Assembly (NCBI GenBank): GCA_025360865.1
Contig: JANYBG010000167.1
Span: 1-64,000, forward strand
DNA: 64,000 nucleotides
Source of the DNA: Pseudomonadota bacterium
GTDB taxonomy: Bacteria > Pseudomonadota > Gammaproteobacteria > Steroidobacterales > Steroidobacteraceae
Reading direction: 5' to 3'
The notes below the pieces were generated by a model. The model saw nothing but the letters and a program-made list of their open reading frames with translations. It did not search any database and had not been told where the DNA came from. The position numbers and the translations under genes were made by a program. Below, piece by piece: positions 19,202 to 28,045 of this stretch (positions within the stretch are counted from its first letter, which is position 1; the number at the start of each line of letters is the position of its first letter).

Positions 19202-20250
19202 GCCGGGGACGGCTGGCGCGCGACGGCCGCGGCGACGCGCGCGTTCGCCGCCGGGAGCGCCGGCACCACCCGCTCCTCCAGAAACCGCGCGCAGGGACCC
19301 AGTTCCGGGTAGCGCGCACACGTATCGCGCACGTAACCGAGCGTACGCGGAAGGTCCGCGAGGTAGCCGGACTTGCCGTCGCGATACCACAGGCGGCAGA
19401 AGATGCCGAGCACTTTGATGTGCCGCTGCACGCCGATCAGGTCGAACCAGCGCAGGAACTGAGCCTCGCTGGCGCCACCGTCGGCCCCGCGATCCAGCAG
19501 CTGGCGACGGTACTGGCTCACCCAGCGCTCGACGCGCTCGCGCGGCCAGGCGATGTAACAGTCCTTCAGGAGAGACACCAGGTCGTAGCCGACCGGTCCC
19601 CGCAGGGCGTCCTGAAAATCGATCACGCCGGGATTGCGCGCGGGAATCACCATGAGGTTGCGCGAGTGGTAGTCGCGGTGGACGAATACCTGCGGCTGCG
19701 CCAGAGCCTCGCCGATGAGTATTTCCTCGGTTGCGGCGAGCATCCGCGCGTTGACGGAGTCGGGTGCGAGGTTAAGGTGGCGTCCGAGGAACCATTCCGG
19801 CATCAGGGCCATCTCGCGCGCCAGTTCGGCGCGACCGTAAGGGGCAAGCTCGGCGGCGAGCGCGGCGCCGCGTACCTGGATCAGGGCGAGCGCCACCAGA
19901 GCGTCGCCGTACAGCTTGTCCGGATCATCCCCGGCGACGAGGCGCTGCAGGTAGGGGGTCGACCCCAGGTCCTCCAGCAGCAACAGCCCGCGGGCGACGT
20001 CCGTGTGGTACACGTGGGGCACGTGCACGCTCAGGGACTCCAGAAGCGCCGATACCTTCAGGTAGGGGCGCACGTCCTCCTTGTCGGCCGGGGCATCCAT
20101 CACGATGTAGCTCATCGTGCCGCAAAAGGCGCGGAAGTAGCGGCGGAAGCTCGCATCACTGGAGGCCGGCTCGATGCGCTCGAGCGGCAGGCGCAGCTCG
20201 CGCGAAACCCAATCCTGAATCAGCGCGAGTCGCGCATCGGTTTCAAACAT
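19198..20250 (-). CDS. amgK: Anomeric N-acetylmuramate/N-acetylglucosamine kinase AmgK
   Basis: A protein of 350 residues of the aminoglycoside phosphotransferase-like fold. The catalytic loop VHRDYHSRNLMV and metal-binding IDFQDALRGPVGYDLVSLL are intact. It phosphorylates the anomeric carbon of MurNAc released from recycled muropeptides. It is divergent from lptD, the arrangement known from Pseudomonas. The promoters of both lie in the roughly 50-nt gap or within the opposing 5' ends. Confidence 0.93.
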   Translation of the reverse strand: MFETDARLALIQDWVSRELRLPLERIEPASSDASFRRYFRAFCGTMSYIVMDAPADKEDVRPYLKVSALLESLSVHVPHVYHTDVARGLLLLEDLGSTPYLQRLVAGDDPDKLYGDALVALALIQVRGAALAAELAPYGRAELAREMALMPEWFLGRHLNLAPDSVNARMLAATEEILIGEALAQPQVFVHRDYHSRNLMVIPARNPGVIDFQDALRGPVGYDLVSLLKDCYIAWPRERVERWVSQYRRQLLDRGADGGASEAQFLRWFDLIGVQRHIKVLGIFCRLWYRDGKSGYLADLPRTLGYVRDTCARYPELGPCARFLEERVVPALPAANARVAAAVARQPSPA

Positions 20251-20294
20251 GTGCTCGTGGAGGTTTTCGACCCGCGTCGCGCGCGGCGCGCCAT

Positions 20295-20300
20295 TATAAT
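20295..20300 (+). promoter_or_regulatory. Perfect -10 hexamer TATAAT at the lptD start
   Basis: TATAAT matches the consensus exactly in a very GC-rich region and overlaps the first candidate ATG of lptD (20299). If used, the transcript would begin close to the second ATG (20311), giving an almost leaderless mRNA. No good -35 box is seen at normal spacing. Confidence 0.25.
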
Positions 20301-22683
20301 GCCGCCCTTCATGCCGCGTTCGAGCACATTCTGGATCATCGCTGCATTGCTCGGCGCCGTAGACGCCGTGGCGTCAGCCGATGAGCCGCAGTGCCCGACC
20401 TCGGCGCTGCTGAGCGGGGGCGCCCTACAGGGGCCGGCCTCGCTCCGCGCCACACCCGCGGTTCCCCCGGGCACCCCGGCCACGCGTCCGGAGGACGTGC
20501 CAATCGATCTGGTGAGCGATCACGCCAGCATTGGGGCGGACGGCCACGCCACGCTCTCGGGCAATGTCGATGTGCACCAGGGCGACCGCCGCATCCAGGC
20601 CAAGGAGATCCAGTACGACCGCGACAACGGCTCGATCCAAAGCACCGACCACATCGACTACCAGGATCCACTGGTCCACGTGACGGGCAGCACGGGCAAG
20701 TATTCGGCTACCGGTGGTGGCGCGTTCACCGACGCGCAGTTCCACCTGACCCAGCGCGGCGCGCGCGGTACCGCCCTGCAGATGCGCCTCACGCCGCAGG
20801 GCGTGCTCGACCTGCGGGACGTCACCTTCACCAACTGCCCCGTCGGGGATGACGCCTGGGAGTTGCGCGCGCGCGAGATCACGCTCGACACGCGCAACAA
20901 GATCGGCACGGGCCACGGCGCCAAGATCGACTTCATGGGCGTGCCGATCATTTACCTGCCATGGGTGTCGTTTCCGCTGAGCAACGACCGCAAGAGCGGC
21001 TTCCTCTTCCCGAGCATCGGCAGCACCTCCTCGGGTGGCCTGCAGCTCTCGGTGCCCTATTACTGGAACATCGCGCCGAACGTGGACTTCACTTTCGAAC
21101 CGACCGAGTACAGCCGCCGCGGCCTCGACCTGGGCGGGGACCTGCGCTTCCTCACTGCCGCGCAGCACGGCGAGCTCGACTGGAACTTCCTGCCCCGCGA
21201 CAGCAATTTCTGCGCGCCCAACGCCGCCGTGGGCGATGACTGCGGCGCGAGCCGCAGCCGCGTGCGGTTGTTCGATGTCGCCGAACTGCCCTATGACTTC
21301 CGCCTCACGGTGAACGCGGAGAACGTCAGCGACACGCGTTACTTCGAGGACTTCGCGCAGGGCCCGGAGGGGGCGAGCACCGCCTTCCTAGAGCGCGCTG
21401 CGACCTTCTCCTATCGCGACGAGCACTGGCGCGTTGATGCGCAGGCGCAGCAGTACCAGACGATCGACATCGACAACGTGCAGCTGTACGAGCGCCCCTA
21501 CGCGCGCGTGCCGCGCATCGTGGTCGACACGGACTGGAGCTATGGCGAGAGCATCGTGACGCGCTATGGGTTCGATTCCGAAGTGGTGAACTTCCGCCGC
21601 TCGATCGATGCCCCCGACAGCGCGGGCTGGCGCATGGACCTCATGCCGCGCGCCACGCTCGACCTGACCGGCCCCGGCTACTTCGTGCGCCCCGGCATCG
21701 CCTGGCGCCTCACGCAATACGAGCTGGACAACCTCGGCCCGGGTCTTACCGATCGCTCACCCTCCCGCCGTGTCCCAATCGCAAGCGTCGATACCGGCCT
21801 TGTCTTCGCGCGCAGCACCGGGTCGCGTGACCAGCGCAAGCTCACGCTCGAGCCGCGCCTCCTCTACCTATACGTGCCGTATCGCAACCAGGATCAGTTG
21901 CCCGTGTTCGACACAGCGCTCCCCGACCTCAACCCGATCCAGCTGTTCCGCCTGAACCGCTACGTGGGCGCGGACCGGATCAGCGATGCCAACCAGTTGA
22001 GCGTCGGGGTCACCAGTCGCCTGCTCGATGCGAGCAACGGCCGCCAGTTCCTGTCGGTCACCCTGGGGCAGACCTACTACTTCCGGACACCCCGGGTGGT
22101 GCTGCCGAACGAGGCGCCCGCGACCGGTGACAGCTCCGACATCGTCGCGGTGGTCTCCCTGACCGCCTATGACAACTGGAGCGCGGAAGTGGCCGCGCAG
22201 TGGGATCCGCACGTACGCACCGGCGAGCGCACCTCGGTCAACCTCCAGTACAAGCCCGCCCCCGACAAGGTGATCAACCTCGGCTACCGCTACCAGCGCT
22301 TCCAGTTCGTCCCTGGCCAGTTCGGGCAGCCCGGCTACGAGGCGGGTTTCGACCAGGTCGAGCTGTCGGCGGCCTGGCCCATCAAGGGGCACGTCAATAT
22401 CTTCGCCCGGGAGGTGGTTTCGGTGCGGGATGCCACGGAACTGGAGCGTTTCGCCGGGTTCGAGTACCGTGCGTGCTGCTGGCGGGTCCGTCTGGGTGCC
22501 CGGCGCTTCGTCAGCAAGCACGATGGCAGCACGGACACCGGGATCTGGCTGCAGCTTGAACTCGCGGGCCTTGCCGGTGTCGGAACTGCAACGGACGCGT
22601 TCCTCACCGAGGAAATCCGCGGTTATATGCCCCCGGAAGCGCCAAACTCCCGACTTCAGGCACCCTTGAAGAACCTCTGGTAA
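20299..22683 (+). CDS. lptD: LPS-assembly outer-membrane protein LptD
   Basis: A protein of 794 residues that inserts lipopolysaccharide into the outer leaflet with LptE. Layout: signal peptide (cleaved near DAVASA), OstA/jelly-roll domain (about 65-185, with DHASIGADGHATLSGNVDV), and a C-terminal beta-barrel ending in the large LptD domain. The four conserved cysteines needed for the disulfide switch are recognisable: EPQC near the N-terminus, FTNCPVGDDAW in the middle and the CC pair in YRACCWRVRL. Two further cysteines (NFCAPN, GDDCG) are extra. The start is either 20299 or 20311; neither has a clear ribosome binding site. The ORF track extends upstream into amgK. Confidence 0.93.
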   Translation: MPPFMPRSSTFWIIAALLGAVDAVASADEPQCPTSALLSGGALQGPASLRATPAVPPGTPATRPEDVPIDLVSDHASIGADGHATLSGNVDVHQGDRRIQAKEIQYDRDNGSIQSTDHIDYQDPLVHVTGSTGKYSATGGGAFTDAQFHLTQRGARGTALQMRLTPQGVLDLRDVTFTNCPVGDDAWELRAREITLDTRNKIGTGHGAKIDFMGVPIIYLPWVSFPLSNDRKSGFLFPSIGSTSSGGLQLSVPYYWNIAPNVDFTFEPTEYSRRGLDLGGDLRFLTAAQHGELDWNFLPRDSNFCAPNAAVGDDCGASRSRVRLFDVAELPYDFRLTVNAENVSDTRYFEDFAQGPEGASTAFLERAATFSYRDEHWRVDAQAQQYQTIDIDNVQLYERPYARVPRIVVDTDWSYGESIVTRYGFDSEVVNFRRSIDAPDSAGWRMDLMPRATLDLTGPGYFVRPGIAWRLTQYELDNLGPGLTDRSPSRRVPIASVDTGLVFARSTGSRDQRKLTLEPRLLYLYVPYRNQDQLPVFDTALPDLNPIQLFRLNRYVGADRISDANQLSVGVTSRLLDASNGRQFLSVTLGQTYYFRTPRVVLPNEAPATGDSSDIVAVVSLTAYDNWSAEVAAQWDPHVRTGERTSVNLQYKPAPDKVINLGYRYQRFQFVPGQFGQPGYEAGFDQVELSAAWPIKGHVNIFAREVVSVRDATELERFAGFEYRACCWRVRLGARRFVSKHDGSTDTGIWLQLELAGLAGVGTATDAFLTEEIRGYMPPEAPNSRLQAPLKNLW

Positions 22684-22697
22684 GGAATTAGCGAGCA

Positions 22698-24026
22698 ATG
22701 CGGGGGATTTGGACGATTTCCACTCTCACCAGGGCGGCGCTCGCGGGGCTGGTCCTGCTCGCGGCTGGCCCTGCGGCCCACGCCCAGACCCGTGAACTGG
22801 CGACCCAGGGGGATCTGCTGGATCGCGTGGTCGCGATCGTCAACGACGGCGTCGTCCTCAACAGCGATCTCGACGCCCAGGTTTCCGCGGTGAGCGAGCG
22901 GCTGCGTCAGCAGAAGCTCGAGCTGCCGCCGCAGAACGTGCTGCGCCAGCAGGTGCTCGAGCGCCTCGTGCTGCAGGAGATCCAGGTGCAGCGCGCCAAC
23001 AAGGCGGGCGTGAAGATCTCAGACGAGCAGGTCAACGCTGCGCTGGCCGATGTCGCCAAACGCAACGGCATGACCTTGTCCCAGCTGCCCGATGCCTTGG
23101 GCAAGCAGGGCATCGACTACGCCAACTACCGCGAGGAGATCCGTCGCGAGATCACGCTGACCGTGCTGCGCCAGCGCGACGTCATGCAGCACATCAGCGT
23201 CACCCCGCGTGAGATCGACCAGTTCCTCGACAAGCAGGCGAAGACTCCCTCTGAGCAAAACGAATACAACGTCTCCCACATCCTCATCGCCGTCGGGCAG
23301 GAGGCGAACACCGCGCAGGTGGAGGCGGCCGCCAAGCGCGCGCAGGATGTCTACGAGCGCGCCAAGGGAGGCGAGGATTTCGCCAAGCTCGCCGTGGCTT
23401 ATTCCAACAGTCAGACCGCCTTCGACGGCGGCGCGTTGGGATGGCGCAAGGGCAGCGAGCTGCCAACCTTCCTCACCGACGTGGTCGGCAAGCTCAAGCC
23501 CGGCGAGGTGAGTGAGCCGATGCGTACACCCACCGGCTTCCACCTCGTGAAGCTGAACGAGGTGCGCGGTGGCACGCAGCAGGCGGTCGAGAACCAGATC
23601 CACGCGCGTCACATCCTGATGAAGACCAACGAACTGGCGGACGATGCCCTGGTGCAGCAGAAGCTCAATGCGCTGCGTGACCGCATCCTCAAGGGAGAGG
23701 ACTTCTCCGGCATCGCGCAGACCAACTCCGAGGATCCCGGCTCGGCCTCCGAGGGAGGGGACCTGGGCTGGTCCGGACCGGGCAGCTTCGTACCCGAGTT
23801 CGAGCAGATGCTCGATACCCTAAAGGACAACGAGATCAGCGCGCCATTCCATACGCAGTACGGCTGGCACATCGTTCAGGTCCTGGGTCATCGCCGCTTC
23901 GACAACACTGACGAGCTCAAGCGTCGGCAGGCGATGGAAGCCATTCGCGCCGGCAAGGCTGATGAGGAAACCGAGCTGTGGCTGCGCCGCATGCGGGACG
24001 AAGCCTACGTCGAGTTCAAGTCCTAA
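22698..24026 (+). CDS. surA: Periplasmic chaperone and peptidyl-prolyl isomerase SurA
   Basis: A protein of 442 residues. A signal peptide ends at AHA, followed by the SurA N-terminal chaperone domain (LLDRVVAIVNDGVVLNSDL), two parvulin-type PPIase domains (about 190-290 and 300-400) and the C-terminal helix. The second PPIase domain (ARHILMKTN, GGDLGWSGPGSFVPEFE) looks more canonical, as in E. coli. SurA escorts LptD and other outer-membrane proteins to the BAM complex, in keeping with its position after lptD. Confidence 0.96.
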   Translation: MRGIWTISTLTRAALAGLVLLAAGPAAHAQTRELATQGDLLDRVVAIVNDGVVLNSDLDAQVSAVSERLRQQKLELPPQNVLRQQVLERLVLQEIQVQRANKAGVKISDEQVNAALADVAKRNGMTLSQLPDALGKQGIDYANYREEIRREITLTVLRQRDVMQHISVTPREIDQFLDKQAKTPSEQNEYNVSHILIAVGQEANTAQVEAAAKRAQDVYERAKGGEDFAKLAVAYSNSQTAFDGGALGWRKGSELPTFLTDVVGKLKPGEVSEPMRTPTGFHLVKLNEVRGGTQQAVENQIHARHILMKTNELADDALVQQKLNALRDRILKGEDFSGIAQTNSEDPGSASEGGDLGWSGPGSFVPEFEQMLDTLKDNEISAPFHTQYGWHIVQVLGHRRFDNTDELKRRQAMEAIRAGKADEETELWLRRMRDEAYVEFKS

Positions 24027-25002
24027 GCTCCCCCGCATCGCGCTGACCTCGGGCGAACCCGCGGGCGTCGGCCCGGAACTGTGCCTCGCGCTCGCCCGGC
24101 ACGAGCTGCCCTGCGAGCTGGTCTGCCTGGGCGACCGGGGCATGCTCGAGCAACGCGCCCGGGCGCTCGGCCTTCCCGTCACCCTCACGACCTACCCGGA
24201 TGACCGCGCCCGCGCGCGCGTACCGGGCACCCTCGGGGTCGCCCACGAGGCCCTCGCCGTCGCAAGCGTGCCGGGGCAGCTCGATCCGCGAAACTCCGCG
24301 TACGTGCTGAAGCTCATCGACCGGGCGATCGATGCCACCCGCGCGGGTGAGTTCGATGCCATGGTCACCGCCCCGGTGCAGAAGAGCGTCATCAACGAGG
24401 CCGGCATCGCCTTCACCGGCCATACCGAGTACCTCGCCCAGCGCACGGGTTCGACGCCGGTCATGCTGCTGACAACCGGCGAGTTGCGTGTGGCGCTCGC
24501 CACGACGCACCTGCCGCTCAGGGCGGTGAGCGCGGCCCTCACCATCGACTCCCTGTGCGCGACGGCGACCACGCTTGCCACCGAGCTCGCCCGCGGCTGG
24601 GGGATAAGCCAGCCGCGCATCGCGGTTTGCGGACTGAATCCACATGCCGGCGAGGGCGGGTACCTCGGTGACGAGGAAATCCGCGTGATCTCCCCGGCCA
24701 TCACGCGCCTGCGGGCCGCCGGTATCGACGCCAGCGGACCACTGCCGGCCGATACGGTGTTCGTGCCCCGGATACTCGCGCGCTTCGACGCGGTGCTGGC
24801 GATGTACCACGACCAGGGGTTGCCGGTGATCAAGCACGCGGGCTTCGAGCACGCGGTGAACGTCACCCTGGGCCTGCCGCTGGTGCGCACCTCGCCTGAT
24901 CACGGCACGGCCGTGGACCTCGCCGGCACGGGGCGGGCCGACGATCGCAGCCTGCTCGCCGCGGTGCGCCTGGCGAGCCGGCTCGCCGCGCAGCGGCGCT
25001 GA
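23962..25002 (+). CDS. pdxA: 4-hydroxythreonine-4-phosphate dehydrogenase PdxA
   Basis: A protein of 346 residues for pyridoxal 5'-phosphate synthesis by the DXP-dependent route. Family motifs: LTSGEPAGVGPEL at the N-terminus, FTGHTEYLAQ with a metal-binding His, GLNPHAGEGGYLGDEE, and MYHDQGLPVIK. The only conventional start that covers the domain is the ATG at 23962, which overlaps surA by 65 nt and adds about 25 atypical Cys/Ser-rich residues. A non-standard start nearer LPRIALTSGEP is possible. It is followed by rsmA with a one-base overlap. Confidence 0.93.
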   Translation: MRKPSCGCAACGTKPTSSSSPKLPRIALTSGEPAGVGPELCLALARHELPCELVCLGDRGMLEQRARALGLPVTLTTYPDDRARARVPGTLGVAHEALAVASVPGQLDPRNSAYVLKLIDRAIDATRAGEFDAMVTAPVQKSVINEAGIAFTGHTEYLAQRTGSTPVMLLTTGELRVALATTHLPLRAVSAALTIDSLCATATTLATELARGWGISQPRIAVCGLNPHAGEGGYLGDEEIRVISPAITRLRAAGIDASGPLPADTVFVPRILARFDAVLAMYHDQGLPVIKHAGFEHAVNVTLGLPLVRTSPDHGTAVDLAGTGRADDRSLLAAVRLASRLAAQRR

Positions 25003-25808
25003 TGTCACCGCCGAGCAGCCCCGGGCCGCCGCGCCGTAAGCGCTTCGGCCAGCACTTCCTGCACGACCCCACAGTGCTCGAGCGCACGATGGAGGCGCTC
25101 GCGCCACAGGCCGGCGACCACCTGGTGGAGATCGGGCCGGGGCGCGGCGCGCTCACCCGCCTCCTGCTCGAGCATCACGACACGACACTCGATGCGATCG
25201 AGATCGATCGGGATCTGGCGCGGTTGCTGCGGCCCCTGTTCGGCGACTCCCCGCGCTGCCAGCTGCACGAGGCGGACATCCTGGACTTCGACCTCGCTTC
25301 CCTGGCCCGCCGGCGCGGGGGAGGATTGCGGATCCTCGGGAATCTCCCCTACAACATCTCGACGCCGCTGCTGTTTAACCTGCTTGGGCAGGCCGCGGCG
25401 CTCGTCGACCTCCACGTCATGCTCCAGCGCGAGGTCGTGGAACGAATCGCCGCGCAGCCCGGCGGCAAGGACTACGGGCGGCTCACGGTCATGCTCGCGC
25501 CGCTCGTCTCGGTCGAGTGGCTTTTCGATGTCGGCCCCGGGGCGTTCCAGCCGCCGCCGCGAGTGTGGTCCGCGGTCGCGCGCCTCACCTTCCGCGCGCT
25601 CCCGCTGTTCGAGGTGAGCCCGCACTACGCCGCGGTGGTGAGGGCCGCCTTCATGCAGCGCCGCAAGACGCTGCGCAACGCGCTCGGCAAGCTCCTTACC
25701 CGCGAACAGATCAGTGCCTGCGGGGTCGACCCGGGCGCGCGGCCGGAGACCCTCGCGCCCCTGGACTTCAACACACTCGCCCAGACCCTCGACCGCGCCG
25801 GCTCGTAA
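25002..25808 (+). CDS. rsmA: 16S rRNA dimethyladenosine transferase RsmA (KsgA)
   Basis: A protein of 268 residues that dimethylates two adjacent adenosines near the 3' end of 16S rRNA, a late check on small-subunit assembly. Motifs: KRFGQHFLHD at the N-terminus, SAM-binding EIGPGRGALTRLLLE, and the catalytic NLPYNIS. The C-terminal domain (MQRRKTLRNAL) is typical. It shares one base with the pdxA stop. Confidence 0.96.
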   Translation: MSPPSSPGPPRRKRFGQHFLHDPTVLERTMEALAPQAGDHLVEIGPGRGALTRLLLEHHDTTLDAIEIDRDLARLLRPLFGDSPRCQLHEADILDFDLASLARRRGGGLRILGNLPYNISTPLLFNLLGQAAALVDLHVMLQREVVERIAAQPGGKDYGRLTVMLAPLVSVEWLFDVGPGAFQPPPRVWSAVARLTFRALPLFEVSPHYAAVVRAAFMQRRKTLRNALGKLLTREQISACGVDPGARPETLAPLDFNTLAQTLDRAGS

Positions 25809-25850
25809 CGCTAGTCTTCCGGCAGGGGCGCAACGTTTGGGGAGCCGGTC

Positions 25851-26285
25851 ATGGCCTACCGTCACATCCTGCTGGTGGTCGACCTTACCGAGGACAGCCT
25901 AGCCATCGGGCGCCGGGCCCAGGAACTGGCCACGCGCCTAGGTGCGCGGATGGAACTGCTGCACGTGGTCGAGTTCGTATCCGTCGACCCGCTGGGCGAG
26001 ACCCTCGTGCCGGCGATCCAGATGGAAGACGAACTGATCGAGCTGGCCGCCAAGCGCCTGGCGGCGCTTGGCGCGCGGCTGGGTATCGCGGCAACGGAAT
26101 GCCGGGTAGAGCGTGGCAGCGTGAAGTCGGAGATCGTGCGCGTGGCCCGTGAGCGCCACGTCGACCTCATCGTTCTGGGCAGCCGCGAGCGCCACGGACC
26201 CTCGATCCTGGTGAACCTGACCGCGGACACGGTGCTGCACGCGGCGCCGTGCGATGTGCTGGCGATGCGCGCCGGCAAGGCCTGA
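25851..26285 (+). CDS. Universal stress protein, UspA family
   Basis: A protein of 144 residues with the Usp fold: ILLVVDLTEDSLAIGRRAQELA at the start, LHVVEF, and a C-terminal segment DLIVLGSRERHG ending in CDVLAMRA. The ATP-binding GxxG-x9-GS type motif is not clearly present, so it may belong to the non-nucleotide-binding UspA group. It is inserted between rsmA and apaG, which are normally adjacent. Spacing of 42 and 26 nt from its neighbours suggests the same transcript. Confidence 0.88.
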   Translation: MAYRHILLVVDLTEDSLAIGRRAQELATRLGARMELLHVVEFVSVDPLGETLVPAIQMEDELIELAAKRLAALGARLGIAATECRVERGSVKSEIVRVARERHVDLIVLGSRERHGPSILVNLTADTVLHAAPCDVLAMRAGKA

Positions 26286-26311
26286 GGCGGCCGCTCGGCT
26301 AGAATCGGAGC

Positions 26312-26692
26312 ATGGAGGCCCGTGACCACAAGATCCGCGTGGACGTCGAGACGAACTATCTCGATGAGCAGTCTGATCCGAACGAGGGTCGCTACGTCTT
26401 CTCCTACACCATCACGATTCGCAACGAGGGCCAGGTGCCGGCGCGGCTGCTGACACGTCACTGGCTCATCACGGATGCGAACGGCAAGGTGGAGGAGGTC
26501 CGCGGAGATGGGGTCGTCGGCGAGCAGCCCTACCTCAAACCCGGCCAGGGATTTCGCTACTCGAGCGGCGCGGTGATCGAAACTCCCGTCGGCGCGATGC
26601 AGGGCAGCTACCAGATGCTCGCCGACGACGGCGCCCATTTCGACGCGCCCATACAGCCGTTCCGGCTCGCCATGCCCGGTATCCTGCAGTGA
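26312..26692 (+). CDS. apaG: ApaG domain protein
   Basis: A protein of 126 residues, immunoglobulin-like fold. Motifs: [39 protein letters not shown] and the GSYQM segment near the end. ApaG is co-encoded with ApaH across proteobacteria; its role is not settled, though Mg/Co-related phenotypes have been described. The stop overlaps the GTG of apaH by 4 nt. Confidence 0.95.
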   Translation: MEARDHKIRVDVETNYLDEQSDPNEGRYVFSYTITIRNEGQVPARLLTRHWLITDANGKVEEVRGDGVVGEQPYLKPGQGFRYSSGAVIETPVGAMQGSYQMLADDGAHFDAPIQPFRLAMPGILQ

Positions 26693-27513
26693 CGCGCTTC
26701 GCGATCGGCGACGTACAAGGGTGTGATCGGGAACTGCGCGCGCTGCTGAACGTTGTCGGATTCTCGGCCGACCGCGACCAGCTGTGGTTCGTCGGCGATC
26801 TGGTGAACCGCGGACCCGGGTCCCTCGCCGTGCTGCGCTTCGTGCGCTCGCTCGCGGACAACGCCGTCGTCGTGCTCGGCAACCACGACCTGCACCTGCT
26901 CGCGCTCGCCCACAAGGCGGCGCGATACCGCAAGTCCGACACGCTCGGGGAAGTCCTCAAGGCGCCCGACCGCGACGCCCTGCTTGAGTGGCTCATGGGC
27001 CGGCCGCTCGCCCACGCGCAGGGGAACGATCTGATGGTGCATGCGGGCCTAGTGCCGCAGTGGAGCGTCGCCCGGACCCTGGAGCTCGCCGCGGAAGTCA
27101 GTCGCGCGCTGCGCGCCGAGCCGCGTGCGCTGTTCGAACAGATGTACGGCGATGAACCGGATCGCTGGGATGAGGCTCTCACGGGCATCGAACGGCTGCG
27201 CTTCACGATCAACGTCCTCACGAGGATTCGCGTCTGCACCGCGGAGGGTCGCGTCGACCTTCAGATGAAGGGTCCGCCTCCGCGACCACCCTCGCCCACG
27301 CGCCCCTGGTTCGAACACGCGCAGCGCCTCAGCCGCGATGCGCGCGTCATCTTCGGGCATTGGTCGGCGCTGGGCCTGGTGCGACGCGCGGGCGTCATCG
27401 GCCTGGATACCGGCTGCGCCTGGGGAGGCAAACTCACAGCCTATGACCTGGACCGCGAGCGCGAGCCGCTCGAGACCCCCTGCGCGGAATATCAACGCAT
27501 CAGCGCGGGGTGA
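26689..27513 (+). CDS. apaH: Bis(5'-nucleosyl)-tetraphosphatase, symmetrical, ApaH
   Basis: A protein of 274 residues of the calcineurin-like phosphoesterase family. The metal-binding motifs [15 protein letters not shown] and GNHDLHL are in order. It hydrolyses Ap4A to two ADP and also removes Np4 caps from RNA in E. coli. The GTG start at 26689 overlaps apaG. The last 14 nt overlap the tail of the convergent lipoprotein gene. Confidence 0.96.
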   Translation: MTRFAIGDVQGCDRELRALLNVVGFSADRDQLWFVGDLVNRGPGSLAVLRFVRSLADNAVVVLGNHDLHLLALAHKAARYRKSDTLGEVLKAPDRDALLEWLMGRPLAHAQGNDLMVHAGLVPQWSVARTLELAAEVSRALRAEPRALFEQMYGDEPDRWDEALTGIERLRFTINVLTRIRVCTAEGRVDLQMKGPPPRPPSPTRPWFEHAQRLSRDARVIFGHWSALGLVRRAGVIGLDTGCAWGGKLTAYDLDREREPLETPCAEYQRISAG

Positions 27514-27985
27514 CCGCGGCGGGCGCGGGTGCCGGCGGCGCGGTCGTGGCGGCGCTGCCCCATGAGACCGTTATCTGGGGCGTCTTGGAGTTGTAGACGC
27601 GCGGGGTGAACTCAAGTTCGATGGGCGCCCGCCCGCTTGCGCTGATGGCCAGGCTGAGGCGCTCGTCACCGCGCACCTCAAGCACGGGGAACGCGCCCGG
27701 GGTCACGCGCACGCCCAGGCGCATCGGCCACGCCGTGCCTTCCACCGGCTTAAGGGTGACGCTGCCGGAGCCACTGGCCGAGCTCAGGTCAAGCAAAAGC
27801 GTATTGCGCTTCCAGTACTGGCTGAAGGTGCCGGCACCAGTCACCTCCAGCTCGTGAACCGGCGCGGGGGGTGGCGGGGGGGAATGATGCCAGGGCCAGT
27901 GCCTGTGCGCGCAGCCAGTCCCCAGCAGCGCAAGACACAGGGCAGCCGCGCATAAGACGCCACGTTTCACCGCCGGTGACCGCAT
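27500..27985 (-). CDS. Putative lipoprotein of unknown function
   Basis: A protein of 161 residues from the ATG at 27985. The N-terminus is a signal sequence ending LLGTGC, probably a lipoprotein site. It is followed by a His/Trp/Pro-rich stretch (CAHRHWPWHHSPPPPP) and then a beta-rich domain (about 45-140) with many short Val/Leu strands. The stretch could bind metal or act as a spacer; this is a guess. The C-terminus is Ala/Pro-rich. No family was recognised. It is divergent from the kynurenine operon and convergent, with overlap, to apaH. Confidence 0.7.
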   Translation of the reverse strand: MRSPAVKRGVLCAAALCLALLGTGCAHRHWPWHHSPPPPPAPVHELEVTGAGTFSQYWKRNTLLLDLSSASGSGSVTLKPVEGTAWPMRLGVRVTPGAFPVLEVRGDERLSLAISASGRAPIELEFTPRVYNSKTPQITVSWGSAATTAPPAPAPAAVTPR

Positions 27986-28045
27986 CAGCCCACTCCTCGC
28001 TCTTAAGGCGCAGCGCGTAACATACGCGAAAGGCATGGAGTAGAC

